A DNA stretch of 64,000 nucleotides, taken from contig NZ_AUDN01000015.1 in the NCBI RefSeq assembly GCF_000425485.1, positions 1 through 64,000 of the forward strand, in the 5' to 3' direction. The notes below the pieces were generated by a model, which saw only the letters and a program-made list of their open reading frames with translations, had not been told where the DNA came from and did not search any database. Position numbers and translations under genes: made by a program. Positions 38,278 through 48,059 of the stretch are shown piece by piece (position 1 is the stretch's first letter; each line of letters starts with the position of its first letter). The DNA is from Flavobacterium tegetincola DSM 22377 (GTDB lineage: Bacteria > Bacteroidota > Bacteroidia > Flavobacteriales > Flavobacteriaceae).

Positions 38278-39807
38278 TTAGAACCCTAATCCCAAAGTCA
38301 TTGCAGTAATTGACTGATTAAAGTCTGCTATTTTTGAAACACTTCCATTTGACAAATTTACTTTGTAAAATGCTTGCATGTTATTTACACTTAAAAGAGC
38401 AATTGCTTCATTGCTTGTTCCACCGATGTCAAATCCATTCATTGCATTTGTTGTGATGCCTAAATTTCCAACTAAAACTAAAGTACCATCGTTTGGTGGA
38501 CTTTGTAAGTAAAGATTATTATTACTTGAATCTATTACATATAATTGAGTTGTAGTCGACTGTGCAAAGCTATTTGTGTAAGCTGCAGCACTAACTGAAG
38601 GTGTACCTGGATTAAGCATTCCGTCCGTCACGGCTACTGTTCCTAAATCTGGATGCAAACGTAAATTTTGTCCGGTATTACTAACAACTCTAATTCTATC
38701 TACTGTAGGATTAAAGTCAAATCCAAAAGTTTCTCCAGATAACATTGGCCATAAGCCAGTTCACATCGCAGTAACTTGTCCGCTAGATGGATTAATGGTA
38801 AGCAGTCTACTTTGATTTGTAATTGCATACAATGAACCATTCAAAGGACGGAAATCTAAACCTACAATTTTTTCGTCAGCATTCATTCCTATTAAAGCAA
38901 CAGAGTTTGATGTTCCTGTTTCAGGATTCACTCTATATAAAGTATTGTCGGCAGTTGTAGCATAAGCAACAGGTTGTGTTTTAAAAGCAATTTCAATAAT
39001 TTGTTGTGTAAAAGTACCAATCCAGCTTGCTTTTCCATTTTCTAAATTAATGGAGTACATTCTAGATTCGTTGTCTTTATTGTTTACAGCTATTGCATAA
39101 TTTGAATCGGCCATGATATCAAAACCACCTGAACCGTCAAAATCAACCATTAAACTACCTACTTCTTGAAGCGTACCATCATTCGGAGGAACTTGTAAAT
39201 ACAATTTATCTGTAGCATAATCAATATTATATAATTGTGTTGAAGTCGCTCCAGAGAAACTATTTGTATATGCAGTTGCTTCAATTTTTGTATTAGCAAC
39301 ACCATTGATACTTCCGTCAATAACAGCTACAGTTCCTAATTCTGGGTGTAAACGTAAATTTTGACCATTGTTTGAAAGTAATCGGACACGGTCAACAGTT
39401 GGATTAAAATCAATTGAAGATGAAGTTCCTTCAATTTGTGGTGTAAAAGCAGTCGTTCCTAAAGCAGTCGCTAATCCAGAATTCTCATCGATAAGATATA
39501 ATCTGCTTGAAGTTCCCAGTGCGTATAATTGACCCGTTGCAGGACGGTAATCTATACTAATAATGTTTTCACCTTGTGCTAAACCGGTAATTGCATAGCT
39601 ATTAGTAGGCATATTTAAATTTGTAGCATTAAAATAATAAATTTTATTATCCTTACTTAATGCAGTAAATTCAACAGAAGGAGGAGTGCCAGGCATTGGA
39701 ATTTGTGAGCCAGTTGCCATAGAGTCGTCATCATTTGAACAAGATGTAAATAATGCAACCATTGCAATTAGCAAGATTGATTTCGCGGATTGTAGATTCT
39801 TTTTCAT
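38278..39807 (-). pseudogene. Two-domain DUF4394 lipoprotein gene interrupted by an in-frame TGA
   Basis: One reading frame of 510 codons encodes a lipoprotein (signal ending ALFTSC) with two tandem DUF4394 domains, beta-propeller-like repeats of unknown function. A TGA at 38761-38763 separates codons 1-348 from the rest, and both parts are in the same frame. Aligning the domains, SGLATALGTTAF in copy 1 matches SGQVTAM-stop-TGLW in copy 2, so the stop replaces a Gly (GGA to TGA, one base). The first part could still be made as a 348-residue lipoprotein. Readthrough or a sequencing error are the alternatives. Confidence 0.85.
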
Positions 39808-40196
39808 AAGTATTTGAATTTATTAGTTTCAATTAATTACGAGGTACATCTTAATATGGTTTTATATTTATTGATTATTAAGTAAATCAAATGTCAAAAG
39901 TTTTATAAAACCCTATTTTTCAGGAAAATAAGTTGTAAAAAAAAAAATTTTTTTTAGCATTAAAATAAAAAATGTTTTAAATAAGAAATTAATTAGCACT
40001 TTTTTTATTTTTCAGGAGCTTAATCCTGCTATACGTTCTATCTTTTTATTTTTAAAGAAAAAATAAAAAGGATGCCACTGCTATCAGGGCTATGGGTTTG
40101 GGGGTTTGGAGAAAATCTCTTATTCAAAGCTAATCGTTTTATTGTTAAATTCAAATTAGGACTGTAAATAATAAACTTTGACCATAATCACATTAA
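39808..40196. other. AT-rich gene-free stretch
   Basis: About 390 bases with no ORF of note, very rich in A and T, including A- and T-runs around 39935-39955. It holds the interspersed repeat at 40013-40096 and otherwise no visible feature. Confidence 0.6.
40013..40096. repeat. Flavobacterial intergenic hairpin repeat, copy 1
   Basis: The core is a hairpin, ATCTTTTTATTTTT (40040-40053) against AAAAATAAAAAGGAT. It is flanked by AGGAGCTTAATCCTGCTATACGTTC on one side and GCCACTGCTATCAGGGCTA on the other. Read on the minus strand it shares GATA..AGTGG....CTTTTTATT and AATAAAAA...GAACG.ATAGC with the element at 58513-58616. Confidence 0.65.
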
Positions 40197-40502
40197 TTAT
40201 TTTAATTTCCTTTCCTTCGGATTTCGTCTATTTAAGAAAAAGGAAAGAATTTCCACTTTATCTTCAAGTATTCTATAATATATCGTGTTCAAAGTTAAAA
40301 CTACAGCTCTACGAACATCTTCTTTTATATCAGATACTTGAAATAGATAAGGATTTTGAGAAATCAATTTAAGAGTTTGCTCAAGTTGAGAAGCAAGATT
40401 TTGAAGTTCTTTTTCAGTCCAGTTTTCTTCGAGATAGAGTATAGTTTTCGACAGTTCTTTTAAAGTATTATCTGTCCAAAGAATTTCATAACCACTTTTC
40501 AT
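40197..40502 (-). CDS. RelE/ParE-family toxin
   Basis: A 101-residue toxin of the RelE/ParE superfamily. It starts YEILWTDNTLKELSKTILYLEENW and ends in VEILSFFLNRRNP, where the conserved C-terminal Arg/strand is found. Members cleave mRNA at the ribosome (RelE) or poison gyrase (ParE); the ParE-like helix pattern favours the latter. The start overlaps the upstream antitoxin gene by 17 bases, the usual toxin-antitoxin arrangement. Confidence 0.88.
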   Translation of the reverse strand: MKSGYEILWTDNTLKELSKTILYLEENWTEKELQNLASQLEQTLKLISQNPYLFQVSDIKEDVRRAVVLTLNTIYYRILEDKVEILSFFLNRRNPKERKLK

Positions 40503-40725
40503 ACAACGCTCTTGCTTTAGAATGTGGATTTAATTTTCCAGATTCAGCATCTTTTAAACCAGTTTCAATAGATTTTTTTTCACTTTCCGAAATTGCATCA
40601 TACCAATCTGTTGTTTCCTTTTTTCTTAAATCCATAATTTTTTCAATAATTGAAGAATCTTCAATTGTCGAAAGCCATTGAATTAATTCTAGCTTATGAT
40701 TTAAAATTGTAGTGTCGGTATTCAT
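40486..40725 (-). CDS. Antitoxin of the RelE/ParE pair
   Basis: A 79-residue protein with the addiction-module antitoxin pattern: an N-terminal helical half (KLELIQWLSTIEDSSIIEKI), then WYDAISESEKKSIETGL and a C-terminal KARALYEKWL. It lies immediately upstream of, and overlaps, the toxin gene. Such antitoxins bind their toxin and usually repress the operon promoter. Confidence 0.85.
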   Translation of the reverse strand: MNTDTTILNHKLELIQWLSTIEDSSIIEKIMDLRKKETTDWYDAISESEKKSIETGLKDAESGKLNPHSKARALYEKWL

Positions 40726-40831
40726 AATAATGAAATTTTAATAATCAAAGTTAATGATTTAAAAGGGAATTTTGATAATCAGCATTTTTTAAATTTTAAA
40801 GTCAAGTTCAAATTTAAATTGAGCTTATAAT

Positions 40832-41137
40832 TTAAAACTTAATGGATAATTCTAATTCTCCGCCTAAACCAAGCTCAACAATTTTTTGAAGTGTTGAAAA
40901 TCGTGCTTCTTTTACATTATTTTCAATTTTTGAAATATAAGATTTTGTTGTTCCTGTTTTTTTTGCAAGTTGTTCTTGTGTCATACCTTTTTCAAGTCGA
41001 GCAGAATGAATCATTGCACCAATTTTGAAATTTTCATAACCTTCATCAAGTTCATCACGTTTTAAATTACCTGGTTTTCCGTAATGTTTATCTTTAAATT
41101 GGTCAAGTGTGGTTGTGTTATTACTTTTCGCTTGCAT
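40832..41137 (-). CDS. XRE-family helix-turn-helix regulator, orphan HigA-like antitoxin
   Basis: A 101-residue DNA-binding protein. The HTH lies at about 40-95 (IGAMIHSARLEKGMTQEQLAKKTG...KSYISKIENN). The N-terminal KDKHYGKPGNLKRDELDEGYENFKIG-like segment is typical of HigA antitoxins encoded downstream of a HigB toxin. No toxin gene is found upstream, only a 36-codon ORF (41152-41262) in the 200-base gap, so the partner seems lost. Confidence 0.85.
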   Translation of the reverse strand: MQAKSNNTTTLDQFKDKHYGKPGNLKRDELDEGYENFKIGAMIHSARLEKGMTQEQLAKKTGTTKSYISKIENNVKEARFSTLQKIVELGLGGELELSIKF

Positions 41138-41341
41138 AGTAGTTCTTAAATTTATTTTTCAAATACATTTTGACCATCAATAATTTCTTCCAATTCTAAA
41201 ATTTGGTTCAATTTAAAATTTCGAATTTTTCCTTTACGTAGTAAAAAGTTTGATTTAATCATAAATTCAAATTTTGGAAGGGGTAATAAAGTTAGTCTAT
41301 TACTTAAGAATCAATCGATTTTTTCAATTCTCATCCTGTGT

Positions 41342-42112
41342 TTAATTTTTATGATGTAGATTATAATTCTTTTTTGAAGTTATTTTTCCAGAAAGCACGT
41401 AAATATAATTCATGAAACCTACCTTATATTTGCCGTCAGGAGCTGCATTGTTATTTAAGTAAACATTATCTCCAGTACTTGGGGTATTATACAAAAATTC
41501 CTGTTCAACTCTTAATAAACCTATGTCAGTATTGTAATCCTTATCATATAGCAACTTAAAAATTTTGCTGTTTTTTATAATATATTTGTTTGGATAATTT
41601 GCATTTTTGAACAATCCATCTTCAACATTTTCGCCATTTATGGTTACTTTACGGTCAAGGTAAATTCCTTCAAAATTTTCTAACTCAAATGCATTTCCAT
41701 CTGTTAAACTAATAATTTTAATATTTTTTTTTTCATAATATAATTTCTTAAGATAGCTTTCCACATTGAAATCTGGAATTACCTGCTCATTTGCTAAGAG
41801 GAAATTAGTATTTGGTCCATCTAGTTGTAAAACCATTATAGCAGGGTCTACAAAATATTGATTTAAAAGAATTTTATCCACATTTCTATCAATTAATAAA
41901 CTTTTGGCGGTTGACAAATATTCCCACTTTCCAATATTGACTTGACCATTGCAAGACATTACCAGTTCGCCATCTCTCTTAAAAATATATTTATGTTGAG
42001 CTAGATTTTCGTCAATTGTAATCCAAGGAATATCGACAAATACTTCTTTTCTATCTAAACTGTTACTGAACTCTTTTATTCTCGGAAGAATATTTTCGAT
42101 GTATAATTTCAT
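41342..42112 (-). CDS. Unknown cytoplasmic protein (256 aa)
   Basis: A 256-residue protein with no signal peptide or membrane segment. The N-terminal half has the pattern HKYIFKRDGELVMSCNGQVN followed by GKWEYLSTAKSLLID, seen in a family of uncharacterised Bacteroidetes proteins. The C-terminal half contains a similar short strand motif (DNVYLNNNAAPDGKYKVGFMNYIYV). It may be an effector-associated or toxin-related protein, but no function can be supported. It lies between two toxin-antitoxin loci. Confidence 0.65.
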   Translation of the reverse strand: MKLYIENILPRIKEFSNSLDRKEVFVDIPWITIDENLAQHKYIFKRDGELVMSCNGQVNIGKWEYLSTAKSLLIDRNVDKILLNQYFVDPAIMVLQLDGPNTNFLLANEQVIPDFNVESYLKKLYYEKKNIKIISLTDGNAFELENFEGIYLDRKVTINGENVEDGLFKNANYPNKYIIKNSKIFKLLYDKDYNTDIGLLRVEQEFLYNTPSTGDNVYLNNNAAPDGKYKVGFMNYIYVLSGKITSKKNYNLHHKN

Positions 42113-42147
42113 ATTAAGACATTAAGGTAAAATTTATCTCGTTACAG

Positions 42148-42444
42148 TTACAATTTCCTCATACTTAAATCTCTAGCGGAATGATGAACAGTCAAAATAT
42201 CAATTTGAGTAGGAGATACTAATTTGTAAATGATTCGATATTTACCTTCAATTAGTTCTCTTATTTCTTTTTGGTCAATTTCAGCTACAACCTTTCCAGA
42301 TAGTGGAAATAGAACTAGAACTTTAGTTGACACTTTAATTCTAACCACTTGCATTTCAGCATAGCGTTTTGAATCTTTTGAAATATATTCATAAATATTC
42401 AATAGGTCGCTAACTGCTAATTTTGTCCAATTTATTCGAACCAT
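42148..42444 (-). CDS. ParE/RelE-family toxin
   Basis: A 98-residue toxin of the ParE/RelE superfamily: NWTKLAVSDLLNIYEYISKDS at the start, a central LFPLSGKVVAEI with the family Gly, and RIIYKLVSPTQIDILTVHHSAR at the end. The conserved GKYRIIY strand is characteristic. It overlaps its antitoxin by 13 bases. Confidence 0.9.
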   Translation of the reverse strand: MVRINWTKLAVSDLLNIYEYISKDSKRYAEMQVVRIKVSTKVLVLFPLSGKVVAEIDQKEIRELIEGKYRIIYKLVSPTQIDILTVHHSARDLSMRKL

Positions 42445-42614
42445 TTGGTCATTTCTTCCTCAAGTTTATTTTCAGAAATGACTTCGCCATTCGAAGACTG
42501 TTGGTTTCCCACTTCGATTTTTTCAATCAAAATTAATCGTTCAACTAAATCGTCAATAGAAAACTCTTCTGGAAAATCACTAATTGATTTTTTCAATTTT
42601 TCTTTGGTAATCAT
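42432..42614 (-). CDS. Antitoxin of the ParE pair (60 aa)
   Basis: A 60-residue acidic protein (ITKEKLKKSISDFPEEFSID...VERLILIEKIE) directly upstream of and overlapping the ParE-like toxin. Its helical, acidic composition fits the antitoxins that accompany such toxins in Bacteroidetes. It has no DNA-binding motif that can be recognised. Confidence 0.8.
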   Translation of the reverse strand: MITKEKLKKSISDFPEEFSIDDLVERLILIEKIEVGNQQSSNGEVISENKLEEEMTKWFE

Positions 42615-42704
42615 AATTGTATTTTTTACTAAACTACAAAAAAATTGCTTCCAAAATTTATTTTCATTAGAATTATAAAAACATCCAATTGAAAAATTAT
42701 CTAA

Positions 42705-45536
42705 TTAAAGAAGCTCCTTCTCCAAAAAACCAGCAGTATATCCTTTCTTACTTTTTGCCACTTCTTCCGGAGTTCCTTTAGCAACAACCATTCCGCCGCC
42801 TTTTCCACCTTCGGGTCCGATGTCAATAATGTAATCAGCAAGTTTGATCACGTCCATATTGTGTTCGATAATCAAAACAGTATTTCCTTTGTCAACCAAT
42901 TTTTGAATCACATCCATCAACACACGAATGTCTTCAAAATGCAAGCCAGTTGTGGGTTCGTCTAAAATGTAAAACGTATTTCCTGTATCTTTTTTAGACA
43001 ATTCACCTGATAATTTAATTCGCTGTGCTTCACCGCCAGAAAGCGTAGTACTTTGTTGACCCAAAGTGATATAGCCCAATCCAACATCCTGAATCGTTTT
43101 TACTTTTCGGTAAATTTTTGGAATCAATTCAAAAAACGGAACCGCTTCATCCACCGTCATATTCAATACATCAGAAATCGATTTTCCTTTGTATCTAATT
43201 TCTAATGTTTCGCGATTAAAACGTTTTCCTTGACAGGTTTCACATTCGACATAAACATCAGGTAAGAAATTCATTTCAATCGTTCGAACGCCTGAACCTT
43301 CACAGGTTTCACAACGTCCACCTTTTACATTAAAACTAAAACGTCCGGCTTTATAACCGCGAATCATACTCTCAGAAGTCATGGTAAATAACTTTCTAAT
43401 TTCCGAAAAAACATCGGTATACGTCGCTGGATTGGAACGTGGCGTTCTACCAATTGGACTTTGGTCGATGTCAATAACTTTGTCAATAAAGTCTAATCCT
43501 TCAATTTTTTTGTACGGCATCGGTTTTTTGACACCATTATATATATGTGCATTCAAAATGGGATACAACGTTTCATTTATTAAAGTCGATTTTCCACTTC
43601 CCGAAACGCCTGTAATTCCTACTAAAGTTCCCAATGGAATTGAAATAGATACATTTTTAAGGTTGTTTCCTGTCGCTCCCGTTAATTTCATGAAATTGCC
43701 ATTTCCTTTGCGTCGTTCCTTAGGAATTTCAATTTTCAATTCACCATTCAAATATTGAGCAGTTGTCGTATGTTCTTTCAGAAGTTCTTTCGGCGTTCCT
43801 TTACTGATGATTTCACCACCAAATTTTCCCGCTTTTGGGCCAATATCAATCACGTAATCGGCACGTTCAATCATATCTTTATCGTGTTCAACTACCAAAA
43901 CAGAATTCCCTAAATCACGTAATTGTTCCAAAGAATGAATCAATTTCTCGTTGTCTCTTTGGTGCAGACCAATACTTGGTTCGTCCAAAATATACAAAAC
44001 ACCCACCAATTGCGAACCAATTTGTGTTGCTAATCGAATTCGTTGTGCCTCACCACCCGAAAGTGATTTTGAACTTCGACTCAACGACAAATAATTCAAT
44101 CCCACGTTCATTAAAAACGATAGACGGTCGTTTATTTCCTTAATTACTTCAGTCGCAATACGTTTTTGTTTTGCAGATAAATGTTTATTTAATTTTAAAA
44201 ACCAGTCGGTCAATTCAGAAATATCCATTGCAGAAAGTTCTGCTATATTTCGTTCATTGATTTTAAAATATAGAGCTTCTTTTTGCAAACGCGTACCTTC
44301 ACAAACGGGACACGGAATTTCATCCATAAACTCTTTTGCCCAACGTTTTATGGCTGTAGAAGCATTTTCATCAAATTGATTTTTAATAAAATGAGCAATT
44401 CCTTCAAAATCAATTTTGTATTCTTTAGTAATCCCCAGCGTTTTAGAAGCAACTGTAAATTTGTCTTTTCCACCATTCAAAATAACGTCCATTGCTTCAT
44501 CAGAAATGGTCGAAATAGAATCGGTTAATTTGAATTCAAATTTCTCTGCAATAGTTTCTAATTGCTTGAAAATCCAAGACGATTTATATTCGCCCAAAGG
44601 AGCAAAACCACCTTGTTTGATGGATAATTTCGGATTCGGAACTATTTTTTTAGGATTGATTTCATTGATAATTCCCAAACCGTTGCAAGTTGCACAAGCA
44701 CCTTTTGGTGAATTGAATGAAAATAAATTGGGTTCAGGATTTTGATAAGAAATTCCAGTTGTAGGACACATTAAATTTCGTGAAAAATACCGAATTTCAT
44801 CAGTGTCTTGGTCTAGAATCATCAACACATTTTCGCCATGACTCATTGCGGTATTGATACTTTCGGACAAACGTTTCTGTGTATCTGGAAGCTCATCCAC
44901 TACAATTCTATCAATCACAATTTCGATATCATGCGTTTTATAACGATCGAGTTTCATTCCAGGAGTGATGTCTTTTACCACACCATCCACACGGACTTTT
45001 ACAAAACCTTGTTTGGCAATTTGCTGAAAAAGTTCGGCATAATGTCCTTTTCTTGCTCGAATTGTTGGAGCCAAAACATTAATTCTTTTTCCAGAAAATG
45101 ATTCGTTTATCAGGGTAGAAATTTGGTCGTCACTGTAACTGACCATTTTTTCACCTGTATTGTAACTGTAAGCGTCTGATGCTCTCGCATAAAGTAAACG
45201 GAGAAAATCGTAAATTTCCGTAATGGTTCCAACTGTGGAACGTGGACTTTTACTTGTCGTTTTTTGCTCTATAGCAATTACGGGAGAAAGTCCGTCAATT
45301 TTATCCACATCGGGACGTTCTAAACCACCTAAAAACTGACGTGCATAGGCCGAAAAAGTTTCAACATAACGTCTTTGCCCTTCGGCATAAATCGTGTCAA
45401 ATGCTAGTGATGATTTTCCCGAACCCGAAAGTCCCGTAATTACCACTAATTTTTCACGAGGAATGGAAACGTCTATATTTTTAAGATTGTGGACACGAGC
45501 CCCTAAAACTTCAATAAATTGTTCAGTATCTGACAT
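42705..45536 (-). CDS. uvrA: Excinuclease ABC subunit A
   Basis: A 943-residue UvrA, the damage-recognition ATPase of nucleotide excision repair. It has two ABC modules: Walker [10 protein letters not shown] (about 32) and GVSGSGKST (about 640), with SLSGGEAQR and TLSGGEAQR signatures. Zinc modules are CETC...CETC near residue 745 and CPVC and CATC earlier. The insertion-domain zinc motif reads CPTTG instead of CPxC, so its first Zn site may be incomplete. Length is usual for the family. It stands alone after a toxin-antitoxin locus. Confidence 0.97.
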   Translation of the reverse strand: MSDTEQFIEVLGARVHNLKNIDVSIPREKLVVITGLSGSGKSSLAFDTIYAEGQRRYVETFSAYARQFLGGLERPDVDKIDGLSPVIAIEQKTTSKSPRSTVGTITEIYDFLRLLYARASDAYSYNTGEKMVSYSDDQISTLINESFSGKRINVLAPTIRARKGHYAELFQQIAKQGFVKVRVDGVVKDITPGMKLDRYKTHDIEIVIDRIVVDELPDTQKRLSESINTAMSHGENVLMILDQDTDEIRYFSRNLMCPTTGISYQNPEPNLFSFNSPKGACATCNGLGIINEINPKKIVPNPKLSIKQGGFAPLGEYKSSWIFKQLETIAEKFEFKLTDSISTISDEAMDVILNGGKDKFTVASKTLGITKEYKIDFEGIAHFIKNQFDENASTAIKRWAKEFMDEIPCPVCEGTRLQKEALYFKINERNIAELSAMDISELTDWFLKLNKHLSAKQKRIATEVIKEINDRLSFLMNVGLNYLSLSRSSKSLSGGEAQRIRLATQIGSQLVGVLYILDEPSIGLHQRDNEKLIHSLEQLRDLGNSVLVVEHDKDMIERADYVIDIGPKAGKFGGEIISKGTPKELLKEHTTTAQYLNGELKIEIPKERRKGNGNFMKLTGATGNNLKNVSISIPLGTLVGITGVSGSGKSTLINETLYPILNAHIYNGVKKPMPYKKIEGLDFIDKVIDIDQSPIGRTPRSNPATYTDVFSEIRKLFTMTSESMIRGYKAGRFSFNVKGGRCETCEGSGVRTIEMNFLPDVYVECETCQGKRFNRETLEIRYKGKSISDVLNMTVDEAVPFFELIPKIYRKVKTIQDVGLGYITLGQQSTTLSGGEAQRIKLSGELSKKDTGNTFYILDEPTTGLHFEDIRVLMDVIQKLVDKGNTVLIIEHNMDVIKLADYIIDIGPEGGKGGGMVVAKGTPEEVAKSKKGYTAGFLEKELL

Positions 45537-45742
45537 ATTTTAACAATGCGATTTCAAGAATTTTTGCCCACAAAGTTACTGTTTTGCTTTGGGTTATTGA
45601 AGTAATTTGTGATTTTGTAAGAAAGTGTTTGACCTTTTACTTTGGCACAAATCACACAGAAGAGTATCAAATTAAATTCAAAACTTGTGTCTACTTGCGT
45701 AATTTGTGGTAAAAGATTAAAAAAGATGTCTGCTGGTTCAAT

Positions 45743-45913
45743 TTATTTTTTTGTCAATTTTGCAAAAATGTAAATGATCACGGCAATGATGGCAATGACA
45801 ATAAAAATTCCAACTCCCATTCCAAGTTTAAAAATTCCTCCAACAACTTCGCAACTTTGTAAACTGATTAACATCAATAGGAACAGACTGATTCGAGTTA
45901 TATACTTTTTCAT
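45743..45913 (-). CDS. Small lipoprotein with a C-terminal membrane segment (56 aa)
   Basis: A 56-residue ORF. MKKYITRISLFLLMLISLQSC is a lipoprotein signal with Cys21, followed by EVVGGIFKLGMG and one hydrophobic helix (GIFIVIAIIAVIIYIFA) ending in LTKK. Small proteins of this layout are frequent in Flavobacteria and are sometimes mis-named phosphatidate cytidylyltransferase. Function is unknown. It lies between uvrA and the divergent pyrR. Confidence 0.75.
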   Translation of the reverse strand: MKKYITRISLFLLMLISLQSCEVVGGIFKLGMGVGIFIVIAIIAVIIYIFAKLTKK

Positions 45914-46141
45914 AATAATTGTTTTTAGTTAGTGTATTTAATTGTTTCGCTTGACGCAAAGTGGTGCAAATGCATCAAAATTTTATTCACAAAATCTTTG
46001 GTATCAAACAATACTTCAAATTTCAGGTTTTTGAATCTCTTATTTATTACAACATTTTGAGATAAAGTTTCAGATTCTTTGACCAGAGGTTTACCAACTC
46101 TAAAAAAAGGACTACTTTTACACACCAAACACCACAGCATT

Positions 46142-46681
46142 ATGAGTCAAAAAATATTGCTTACTTCGAAGGAAATCGCAATTATTCTGCATCGTTTGGC
46201 CTGTCAATTGATCGAAAAACACCTTGATTTTTCAAATACAATTTTGATAGGAATCCAACCGCGAGGTACATTTTTAGCCGAAAGGCTGAAGACCTTATTG
46301 GAAAGCGATTACCAAATTAAAGACGTCGCTTTAGGCTATTTAGACATCACCTTTTTTAGAGATGACTTTCGTCGAACAGATAAACTTTTGGAAGCCAATC
46401 AAACTAAAATTGATTTTTTAGTAGAAGGCAAAAACGTGATTTTTATTGACGACGTTTTATATACCGGGCGAAGTATTCGATCGGCATTGACTGCGATTCA
46501 GTCTTTTGGACGCCCTTCGGAAATTGAACTTTTGGTTTTAATTGACAGACGTTTTAGTCGACATTTGCCAATTCAGCCGGACTACCGAGGCCGTCAAGTA
46601 GATGCAATTAATAACGAAAAAGTGATTGTTTCCTGGCAAGAACATGAGAACGAGGACGCCGTTTACTTGGTTACCAATTAA
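46142..46681 (+). CDS. pyrR: PyrR, pyrimidine regulator/uracil phosphoribosyltransferase
   Basis: A 179-residue PyrR, which binds pyr mRNA in response to UMP/UTP and can convert uracil and PRPP to UMP. The start (MSQKILLTSKEIAIILHRLA) fits the family, so 46142 is used rather than the upstream in-frame ATG at 46079. GIQPRGTFLAERL and the PRPP loop VIFIDDVLYTGRSIRSAL near residue 100 are diagnostic. It is followed 42 bases later by pyrB, its usual partner. Confidence 0.95.
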   Translation: MSQKILLTSKEIAIILHRLACQLIEKHLDFSNTILIGIQPRGTFLAERLKTLLESDYQIKDVALGYLDITFFRDDFRRTDKLLEANQTKIDFLVEGKNVIFIDDVLYTGRSIRSALTAIQSFGRPSEIELLVLIDRRFSRHLPIQPDYRGRQVDAINNEKVIVSWQEHENEDAVYLVTN

Positions 46682-46723
46682 ACTCAAAAGGATAAACTGA
46701 AACCACTATTCAACCCATAAAAG

Positions 46724-47650
46724 ATGAAAGAATTAAGCGTAAATCATTTATTAGGAATTAAATACATCAATGAAAATGATATCAACCTGATTTTTGAAAC
46801 TGCCGATCATTTCAAAGAAGTTATCAATCGTCCCATAAAAAAAGTACCATCTTTGCGCGATATTACGATTGCAAATATCTTTTTTGAAAACAGTACGAGA
46901 ACAAAATTATCGTTCGAATTGGCTCAAAAACGACTTTCAGCTGATGTAATTAGTTTTTCAGCCGCACAATCTTCTGTGAAGAAAGGCGAAACGTTAATTG
47001 ATACGGTAAATAATATTCTTGCCATGAAAGTGGACATGGTTGTCATGCGGCATTCGCATCCCGGTTCTGCATATTTTTTATCGCAAAATGTAAAAGCAAG
47101 TATTATTAACGCTGGTGATGGAGCTCATGAGCATCCTACTCAAGGTTTATTAGACAGTTATTCGATTCGAGAAAAATTAGGCGAAGTTGGTGGTAAAAAA
47201 GTCGTGATTGTCGGTGATATTCTACATTCACGGGTGGCACTTTCTAATATTTATGCGTTGCAAATGCAAGGTGCGGAAGTGAAAGTTTGTGGGCCAAAAA
47301 CATTGATTCCCAAGTATATTGAATCATTAGGTGTGACGGTTGAACCAAATTTGCGAAAAGCATTAGAATGGTGTGATGTAGCAAATATGTTACGCGTTCA
47401 AAACGAACGAATGGATATAAACTATTTTCCTTCTACACGAGAATATGCGCAACAATACGGTGTAGATAAAGCACTTTTGGATTCGCTAAGCAAAGAAATT
47501 GTTATTATGCATCCAGGTCCAATTAATCGCGGTGTGGAGATTTCTTCCGACGTAGCTGATTCGCAACAGTCTGTTATTTTGAACCAGGTGGAAAATGGAG
47601 TTGCCGTGAGAATGGCGGTAATTTATCTATTGGCTTCCAAAATAAAATAA
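46724..47650 (+). CDS. pyrB: Aspartate carbamoyltransferase
   Basis: A 308-residue catalytic chain of aspartate transcarbamoylase, which makes N-carbamoyl-aspartate in pyrimidine synthesis. The carbamoyl-phosphate motif FFENSTRTKLSFE lies near residue 55, HPGSAYFLSQN and GDGAHEHPTQGLLD follow, and the aspartate-binding MHPGPINRGVE is near 265. No regulatory chain (pyrI) is next to it. Control probably comes through PyrR. Confidence 0.97.
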   Translation: MKELSVNHLLGIKYINENDINLIFETADHFKEVINRPIKKVPSLRDITIANIFFENSTRTKLSFELAQKRLSADVISFSAAQSSVKKGETLIDTVNNILAMKVDMVVMRHSHPGSAYFLSQNVKASIINAGDGAHEHPTQGLLDSYSIREKLGEVGGKKVVIVGDILHSRVALSNIYALQMQGAEVKVCGPKTLIPKYIESLGVTVEPNLRKALEWCDVANMLRVQNERMDINYFPSTREYAQQYGVDKALLDSLSKEIVIMHPGPINRGVEISSDVADSQQSVILNQVENGVAVRMAVIYLLASKIK

Positions 47651-47699
47651 AAAGCAGTACATTTAGATTTCATTTATTTTATTAAAAAATTTTTATCAA

Positions 47700-48032
47700 A
47701 TGAAAGTTTCAGCTAAAGGTCATACTACTATTATTAAAGATTCAAAAGATGATTTGGTTGCTTTTGTAGCCAAATTAACTCCTGAAATCAATACATTCAA
47801 ATCGCAAAATTTACTGATTGATTTGCATCATTATGGAGCAGTAGAAGTTAAAGATATACTTTTATTGCAGCCCATTTCCAAAAGTCATAAAAAGAATAAA
47901 AAGTCGTTTGTTATAGTGGTTTCTGCTACTGATTTCAATGCTTTTCCGGATAGTTTTACGGTTGTCCCGTCTGTTTTGGAAGCGCATGATATTATTGAAA
48001 TGGAAGAAATTGAGCGTGATTTGGGTTTCTAA
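47700..48032 (+). CDS. STAS-like small protein (110 aa)
   Basis: A 110-residue protein whose strand-helix order (KGHTTIIKDSKDDLVAFVAKL...NLLIDLHHYGAVEVKDILLL...SFVIVVSATDFNAF) resembles the STAS/anti-anti-sigma fold, but the phosphorylated Ser is not evident. It lies between pyrB and rnz on the same strand and is 27 bases from the rnz start, so they are probably co-transcribed. Function is unknown. Confidence 0.75.
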   Translation: MKVSAKGHTTIIKDSKDDLVAFVAKLTPEINTFKSQNLLIDLHHYGAVEVKDILLLQPISKSHKKNKKSFVIVVSATDFNAFPDSFTVVPSVLEAHDIIEMEEIERDLGF

Positions 48033-48059
48033 TTTTCTAAATTAATTAAAGAATTTACT

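Noticed and set aside
41152..41262. 36-codon ORF upstream of the orphan XRE gene
   Set aside because: Too short and not recognisable as a HigB toxin.
45925..46140. 71-codon minus-strand ORF upstream of pyrR
   Set aside because: No family resemblance, no plausible start signal, and it lies in the probable promoter region of pyrR.
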